Source: UBA2227 sp036677505 (lineage in GTDB: Bacteria; Bacillota_I; Bacilli_A; Erysipelotrichales; Erysipelotrichaceae). From it: a DNA stretch of 64,000 nt. Every line of letters starts with the position of its first letter. The stretch's first letter is position 1. The position numbers and the translations under genes were made by a program. The stretch lies in NCBI GenBank assembly GCA_036677505.1, contig JAVBWK010000002.1, forward strand, positions 1-64,000, read 5' to 3'. Under the pieces are notes generated by a model. That model had not been told where the DNA came from and made no database searches. It was given only the letters and a program-made list of their open reading frames with translations. Positions 58,824 to 64,000 of this stretch are shown here, piece after piece.

Positions 58824-58843
58824 CTCTATGGAGTTATTTTTTT
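58818..58843. terminator. Bidirectional terminator
   Basis: AAATAACTC, loop TATG, GAGTTATTT and T run between the methyltransferase and DUF4097 genes. Confidence 0.85.
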
Positions 58844-59701
58844 GTCGATATGAAGGATGGTATACAGCGCATTTAAGGAGATATTCAGTTTGTGCTCGGA
58901 CCCTTCGGGATCATACTCAAACAAAGAAGACACAAAGAATCTCTGTTCCTGATCACCTTCGATCAGTGTAGTGTTGATTCCGGCTGATTCGATCGAGACA
59001 CCCTTGATCGGCATCTGATGGATGTACAATTCGGTGAATCCGGCAGAAACGTTGAGCTGTGCGGAAACATTTTCCAGCGGTGTGAAATCAATGTTTGCCG
59101 AGGTTGAATTGACTGAAAAACGCTGACCGACGGACTGTAAATTCAGGTCGAGTTTGGCGGTATTGATGAACACATCCGAAGCTAAAAAAGTGATTTCGAC
59201 ATCGGAATCGGCGGTATTGATACTGATATACTTAATGTTGTCGGCCATCCGGGCGGAGTGGATACTGATATCGACAGCCGTACCGTAGATCGTAATATTT
59301 CCGGTATAATCGTAAGGAATGATCACATCGATACTTACCAGCCGGCTGACAGGCGGACAAGACTTGAACCACGGGCAGGACTGAATACTCAGATTGCTTT
59401 GCGGAGTTCCGATGATGAAGTTTTTGGATTCCCGCACCGCTTTGATCGCTCCAAGATGACCGGTGATGTCGGCGGTGATTTGTGACTGATTTTCCAGTGT
59501 AATGGAAATGGTATTGGCAAGACCGCCATGAATGGTTATATTATTTACTTCGGAAAAGTTCTGTTTAAATGATATCGTCTGTACCGAAGGAAGGTCATCA
59601 TGATCGATCAAATCTTTGCCCGCCCAGATAAACCAGAAAAAGGCAATGATCAAAAGAATGCTTCCCATAGTGATCAGGGATAAACCCCATGACTTTCTCA
59701 T
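58826..59701 (-). CDS. DUF4097 membrane-anchored beta-helix protein
   Basis: The 291-residue protein has an N-terminal membrane helix (SLITMGSILLIIAFFWFIWAG) and a repetitive beta-rich domain typical of the DUF4097 'adhesin' type (repeated DVSIHSARM, DVEITFLAS, LNLQSVGQ strands). Proteins of this kind occur with DUF1700 partners and stress regulators. Here DUF1700 lies directly upstream, 5 bases away. The function is unknown; envelope stress signalling is likely. Confidence 0.82.
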   Translation of the reverse strand: MRKSWGLSLITMGSILLIIAFFWFIWAGKDLIDHDDLPSVQTISFKQNFSEVNNITIHGGLANTISITLENQSQITADITGHLGAIKAVRESKNFIIGTPQSNLSIQSCPWFKSCPPVSRLVSIDVIIPYDYTGNITIYGTAVDISIHSARMADNIKYISINTADSDVEITFLASDVFINTAKLDLNLQSVGQRFSVNSTSANIDFTPLENVSAQLNVSAGFTELYIHQMPIKGVSIESAGINTTLIEGDQEQRFFVSSLFEYDPEGSEHKLNISLNALYTILHIDKKITP

Positions 59702-59706
59702 AGCTT

Positions 59707-60318
59707 TTACCTGAAATTGCCTCTGAATAAGCCTTTATAGCCATGATAAAGGCCGACCAGAGAAGATAAGAACAAGGTAAGCATTCCACTGGATATCATG
59801 ATCAGTCCGATGCCGATCAGCAATGAAAAATCTTCGCGGATGTTGAAGGAGAAACGCCAAATGCGAAAGGGCAAGTCGAAGGTCATGATAAGACCTTGCA
59901 GAAAGGCGAATGTGGTAGCGGTTATCCCCGAGAGTACCAAAGCTGTCAATGCCAACAACATCGGAAGTCCGATCATCAGACCCAGAATCAGTCGAAGTAA
60001 ACTGCCGGAGGATTTACCTGTCGTCGGATGGGTCGGTTGTTTAGTTTCCGAAGTCTCTTCAACTCCGGTTGGCTGTTCCGAAATCACTTCTTCAGACAGC
60101 TTATCTTCAACCACACCCGTTGCCGGTTGAGATTTGGGTATGTTAACCAATAGTTTCGTGGGATTACCCAGTTGGGCAATGATTTCTCGCTCACTCAATC
60201 CTTTAGCGGTTTTCTCATCGAAAAAACGCTGAACATACGTTTCGGCTTCATTCAGTGCCTGAGGATCTGCCGGATCGGATTGCTGTCTGAGTAAACGGAG
60301 ATACTCTTGTTTATTCAT
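59707..60318 (-). CDS. DUF1700 membrane protein
   Basis: The 203-residue protein has the DUF1700 start MNKQEYLRLLRQQ with YVQRFFDEK and IAQLGNPTKL, a spacer rich in Thr/Glu/Pro (about 75-105), and about three membrane helices. Such proteins usually pair with a PadR regulator, which is not seen here. ATG 60318 is chosen because GGGAGTG precedes it. It is directly upstream of the DUF4097 gene on the same strand. Confidence 0.85.
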   Translation of the reverse strand: MNKQEYLRLLRQQSDPADPQALNEAETYVQRFFDEKTAKGLSEREIIAQLGNPTKLLVNIPKSQPATGVVEDKLSEEVISEQPTGVEETSETKQPTHPTTGKSSGSLLRLILGLMIGLPMLLALTALVLSGITATTFAFLQGLIMTFDLPFRIWRFSFNIREDFSLLIGIGLIMISSGMLTLFLSSLVGLYHGYKGLFRGNFR

Positions 60319-60428
60319 ATGAATCACTCCCATCGTTAATCAGAGTATACCACTGCTTCTGACGTTAAGTAAATAGACAAGGATACGTTGGTGTCTTATA
60401 ATGTGTATAGAAAACCGAGGGATCCGAC

Positions 60429-62291
60429 ATGAGAATTGCACTGGGGCAGATGAATATCGCAAGCGGAAATATCACTGAAAACATTGAGTCAATGAAGTTG
60501 ATGATTCATCAGGCTAAAGAACAACAGGCTGATATCATCGTCTTTCCGGAAATGGCCATCAGCGGATATTTTCTTCAGGACAAATGGACGGACAGCGAGT
60601 TTTTAGCTTACTGCCAGCAACAGAACGAAGTGATCAAAGGGCTCAGTGACGGAATCGGAATCGTTTGGGGCAATATCAGTCTGACCTATGGCGGTCAGAT
60701 GTTTAAAGGCCGTGACGGCCGTATTGCCCGGTTTAACAGTGCCTTTTTTGCCTATAACAGACAATGGGTGAGTCGACCTAATTCAGCTTGGGGTCAGTAT
60801 GTCAAGCACTTGCTTCCGGATTACCGCGTATTCGATGATTCAAGATTCTTTATGGATGGTATCACACTTTCGAATCTGACATTTGAAGATATCTGTGAAC
60901 CGTTTGAGTTTGAGAAGGATGGCAAGTCCGTAAAGATATCGCTTCAGATATGTGAGGATTTATGGGATGAAGATTATGATTTCAGTCCGATGCAAAAGGC
61001 GGTTGCATACCAAAGTGACCTGATCATCAATATTTCAAGTTCGCCGTGGACCCGCAACAAAGAACTCTCAAGAATCAAACAGCTGACCAAACATCACAAA
61101 AAATATCCGGAGAAAGTGGCCTCGTTTATCTATGTCAATGCGGTGGGCATGCAAAATAACGGAAAGACGGTCGTGGTTTTCGATGGGGACTCAACCGTCA
61201 CCGATCGCAACGGGATCCGGATCGACGGTTGTAATGACCGTTTTGAAAGTGAACTTAAAATCGTGGATATCAACGGTGAATCTCAAGCTGAAAATGTGAC
61301 AGAAAATAAGCTTTTGCTTGCGTTGTTGTGCGGCATCCGGGAGTTTGACCGGCAGGTATTCCCGTTTAAGCCGAATTGGCTGATCGGGGTTTCCGGCGGC
61401 CTTGACAGCAGCATCAACACGGCGTTACTGACGATGGCTTTGGGTTCTTTACGTATCATCGGCGTCAATATGTCGACGAAGTATAATACAGATCTGACCA
61501 AAGACAATGCCAGAACGCTGTGTGAGCGACTCAACGTCCGCTATTTGGCATCTTCAATCGAACCGATGGTCAATTCAACGTGCGCGGTATTGGATTCATT
61601 TGGATATTCTGAGCCGTATGAGTCATTGACTATTGAGAACATTCAGGCGCGATTACGCGGTCACTGCCTCTCATCGATTTCCTCGATCGAGAAAGCAATC
61701 ATCATCAATAATGCCAATAAGGTCGAGACCGCCTTAGGATACTGTACGTTGTATGGAGATACCATCGGTGCGTTGGCTCCGTTGGGAGATTGTACGAAAC
61801 TGCAATTGGCTCAGCTGGGTCATGCGATCAATCAGCACTTTAATGATGAAATCATACCAGAGAATTTGTTGCCGGAGATTGGGGAAGGTCAGATTTCATG
61901 GCATTTTGCCCCATCGGCCGAACTGAAGGATAAGCAGGTCGATCCGATGAAATGGGGATATCACGACTGGCTGATCCAGCGGCTGACCGAGTATCCCGGA
62001 TTTCAGGTTGAACGGCTGATGGAAGAGTATCTGACGGATACCATATTTGAAACTGAAACCGGAAAGTGGCTCAGATTCTATGGATTGGATGATCCCAAGA
62101 CCTTTATCGATGATTTGCAATGGGTACTGAACAATATGCAGAACTCGGTATACAAGCGGATTCAAATGCCGCCGATCCTGATGGTTTCCCGTGGCAGTTT
62201 CGGTCAGGATTATCGGGAGAGCCAAATCCGCTTCGCTGCCACTGAGCGATTCAGTGAACTAAAATCACAAATATTGGCCAAACACAGATAA
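60429..62291 (+). CDS. nadE: Glutamine-dependent NAD+ synthetase
   Basis: The 620-residue protein makes NAD from deamido-NAD, ATP and glutamine. The N-terminal nitrilase-type amidase (about 1-270) has FPEMAISGY (Glu), and the nucleophile Cys in LQICEDLWDE. The C-terminal synthetase has the PP-loop GVSGGLDSS near 323, and YCTLYGDTIGALAPLGDCTKL. The length matches the two-domain (amidotransferase-fused) form. ATG 60429 follows CCGAGGGA. It ends at a very strong terminator shared with the ATPase gene. Confidence 0.94.
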   Translation: MRIALGQMNIASGNITENIESMKLMIHQAKEQQADIIVFPEMAISGYFLQDKWTDSEFLAYCQQQNEVIKGLSDGIGIVWGNISLTYGGQMFKGRDGRIARFNSAFFAYNRQWVSRPNSAWGQYVKHLLPDYRVFDDSRFFMDGITLSNLTFEDICEPFEFEKDGKSVKISLQICEDLWDEDYDFSPMQKAVAYQSDLIINISSSPWTRNKELSRIKQLTKHHKKYPEKVASFIYVNAVGMQNNGKTVVVFDGDSTVTDRNGIRIDGCNDRFESELKIVDINGESQAENVTENKLLLALLCGIREFDRQVFPFKPNWLIGVSGGLDSSINTALLTMALGSLRIIGVNMSTKYNTDLTKDNARTLCERLNVRYLASSIEPMVNSTCAVLDSFGYSEPYESLTIENIQARLRGHCLSSISSIEKAIIINNANKVETALGYCTLYGDTIGALAPLGDCTKLQLAQLGHAINQHFNDEIIPENLLPEIGEGQISWHFAPSAELKDKQVDPMKWGYHDWLIQRLTEYPGFQVERLMEEYLTDTIFETETGKWLRFYGLDDPKTFIDDLQWVLNNMQNSVYKRIQMPPILMVSRGSFGQDYRESQIRFAATERFSELKSQILAKHR

Positions 62292-62310
62292 ACTTAAGTG
62301 CGGTCAACAT

Positions 62311-62349
62311 TTCAAAACAAAAGACGCCTCAGGCGTCTTTTGTTTTGAA
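62311..62349. terminator. Strong bidirectional terminator
   Basis: A perfect 18-bp stem (62311-62328 with 62332-62349) whose core is GACGCC, loop TCA, GGCGTC, flanked by A- and T-rich arms, between nadE and the ATPase gene. Confidence 0.9.
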
Positions 62350-64000
62350 TGTGAGTAAACGGATTGCATGGATGATGACGATCAGGACGCTTAACTCGTG
62401 GATAAGCATACCTACCGAAAGAAATACATGACGGGTCAGTACACCGATCATCAGCGAGAATGCGACCAGCAGAGCAAAGATAATGTTGATTCTCATGTTT
62501 CTCGTGGTTGCTTTACTCAGCTCGATAGCATAAGGGAGTTTTTCCAGTGATGATGAACTCAAGATAACATGGGCACTTTCCATGGCTGTGTGATTGGTAG
62601 TTGAACCCATCGCAATCCCGAAATCAGCATTTGCTAATGCCGGGGCATCATTGATACCATCACCGACCATCACCGTCAACCCATATTGTTTTTTCAACTC
62701 ATCTAAGTAGCGGACTTTATCCTGAGGAAGGCATTGGGCTTTGAAATGTCCGATTCCGCTTTGATGGGCAATTGACTGTGCGACACGCGGATGATCTCCG
62801 GTAAGCATCACCGAGACGATGCCCATATGTTTGAGTCTGTCGACTACATGCTTTGCACTTGGCCGAATCTGATCGGCGATTCCAAAGAGACCGGAAATCT
62901 GTTGATCGACAGATACGATGATCACGGTCAGACCGGAAGACTCTAAAGTTTCGATTTGTTCGATGGGTAGCGGTTGATCAAAGTATCGCGGGCTGCCAAT
63001 GATGACAGAACGATCTTCAACCATTCCTTTTAATCCAAATCCGGGCAGTATTTCAACATCCGCCGCTAACACCGGAGTGATTTCATGCTGCTGTGCTTTC
63101 TCTAAGATCGCTCTTGCTAACGGATGCTCAGATGCACTTTCCAGAGATGCGGCAGTAAACAACAGTGTCCTTTCATCCATGGAGTAAGAGATGATTTGTT
63201 CAACGCGTAACTCACCTTGAGTCAGTGTACCGGTTTTGTCAAACGCGACCGCTTTGACTTCGCTGAGTTTCTCCATGACATCACCGCCTTTAAACAAGAT
63301 GCCGTTTTTCGCACCGTTGCCGATGCCGGCGACAATCGATACCGGAGCTGAAATCACCAATGCACCCGGACAGGAAATGACCAATAATGTCAGAGCCAAT
63401 CGGATATCTCGAGTGACGATATATACACCAATGCTTAAAATGATGATTGCAGGGGTATAATACTGTGCGAATGTTTCGAGAGATCGCTGAATTTTTGCCT
63501 TTTTGTCCTGGGCTTCTTCAACCAGGGCAATAATGTGCCCATAGGTCGAATCATCACCGAGCTGCTCTGCCCTGATGTGAAGCACTCCGGTATCGATCAG
63601 TGTCGAACCGTACACCCGATCTCCGACATTTTTGACGATGGAAACCGACTCACCGGTAATCGAAGATTCATTGATCATGGCGCTGCCGCTGATGATCACT
63701 CCATCTGCGGCAATCCGCTCTCCGCTTCGCACATACAAAATATCGTCGATTGCAAGTTCGTCAGCAGCAATCTCAATAATGTTGTCATTTTTAATTATGG
63801 ATACTCTTTTCGGCAGATTGTCCAGCAGTGACGCAATCGCTCCGCGCGTTCGACTTAATGTACGATTCTCCAGATAGTGACCCAAGGTATACAGATAACT
63901 GACGGCTGCTGCCTCCCAGGTTTCCGAAATAAGCAGAGCTCCGATGACGGCAATGCTGACTAAGGTATCGATACCGATGACTTTGTATCGCAACCCGGAT
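62329..64000 (-). CDS. P1B-type heavy-metal ATPase with CPG motif, N-terminus beyond window
   Basis: The visible 557 codons hold helices, the actuator TGESV, the metal-site motif SCPGALVISAP, DKTGTLT, HPLARA, and GDGINDAP. The reading frame continues past the right edge, so the N-terminal metal-binding domain and first helices are missing here. The CPG in place of CPC sets it apart from the CadA-like pump at 14771. The metal is unknown. The gene is convergent with nadE. Confidence 0.88.
   Translation of the reverse strand, partial: SGLRYKVIGIDTLVSIAVIGALLISETWEAAAVSYLYTLGHYLENRTLSRTRGAIASLLDNLPKRVSIIKNDNIIEIAADELAIDDILYVRSGERIAADGVIISGSAMINESSITGESVSIVKNVGDRVYGSTLIDTGVLHIRAEQLGDDSTYGHIIALVEEAQDKKAKIQRSLETFAQYYTPAIIILSIGVYIVTRDIRLALTLLVISCPGALVISAPVSIVAGIGNGAKNGILFKGGDVMEKLSEVKAVAFDKTGTLTQGELRVEQIISYSMDERTLLFTAASLESASEHPLARAILEKAQQHEITPVLAADVEILPGFGLKGMVEDRSVIIGSPRYFDQPLPIEQIETLESSGLTVIIVSVDQQISGLFGIADQIRPSAKHVVDRLKHMGIVSVMLTGDHPRVAQSIAHQSGIGHFKAQCLPQDKVRYLDELKKQYGLTVMVGDGINDAPALANADFGIAMGSTTNHTAMESAHVILSSSSLEKLPYAIELSKATTRNMRINIIFALLVAFSLMIGVLTRHVFLSVGMLIHELSVLIVIIHAIRLLTFKTKDA

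Overview
The window looks like chromosome from an anaerobic or microaerophilic member of the Bacillota (Firmicutes). Strong Shine-Dalgarno (SD) sites, sigma-A-type promoters, U-tailed terminators, standard stop usage with TGA as stop, and families typical of the phylum (YerC, TrhP1/TrhP2, a guanine riboswitch, CadC-like ArsR, QueH) point there. The flavodiiron protein, two Crp/Fnr regulators and a hemerythrin-PAS protein suit a life with little oxygen. I cannot name a genus from sequence alone. The core is ordinary housekeeping; mobile DNA is limited to one IS3-type end at the left edge and a lone TnpB element beside a tRNA cluster.

Layout. 1-6 kb: IS3-family end, HerA-like ATPase (minus), then an AraC/GyrI regulator leading a tightly coupled run (DUF1576 membrane protein, 115-aa protein, HflX, DUF3052-like protein). 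6-11.7 kb: secreted DUF2680-like protein divergent from a two-component system with matched direct-repeat operators, an acyltransferase-fold protein lacking its catalytic His, and an Fnr/DUF1858/DUF438 redox-sensing cluster. 11.7-20 kb: a large XRE regulator with three operator boxes, MscL, a glyoxalase, a CadC-like repressor with its Cd/Zn ATPase, an exonuclease, a pyrophosphatase-like protein, an RNA methyltransferase and a frameshifted SDR gene. 20-27.4 kb: HAD phosphatase, a guanine riboswitch controlling ade-guaB-guaA (purine salvage to GMP, with a CBS-less IMPDH), then alr.

27.5-34.7 kb: six tRNAs (Val, Thr, Tyr, Gln, Lys, Gly), TnpB with a probable omega RNA, redox enzymes, an unassigned three-way-junction RNA with its own promoter and terminator, patatin, aldo/keto reductase, MutY, a probable 6S RNA and YerC. 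34.8-39.6 kb: a coupled three-gene operon of an isoprenylcysteine-type methyltransferase, a GH3-family acyl-amido synthetase and a 7TM-GAF-GGDEF(degenerate)-HD-GYP protein. This is the most likely undescribed system here. 39.6-43.7 kb: a second DUF1858/Crp cluster, YibE/F and the flavodiiron protein. 43.7-47.3 kb: queuosine locus (YhhQ transporter, Tgt, QueA, QueH). 47.3-64 kb: aminotransferase, YggS (apparently leaderless), alpha-glucosidase, PHP phosphoesterase, Bcp, threonine aldolase, MFS transporter, TrhP1/TrhP2, SpoU methyltransferase, a DUF4097/DUF1700 pair, NAD synthetase, and a P1B ATPase with a CPG motif that runs off the right edge.

Most convergent gene pairs share a bidirectional terminator. 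No CRISPR array, rRNA, prophage or recognisable defence island is visible.
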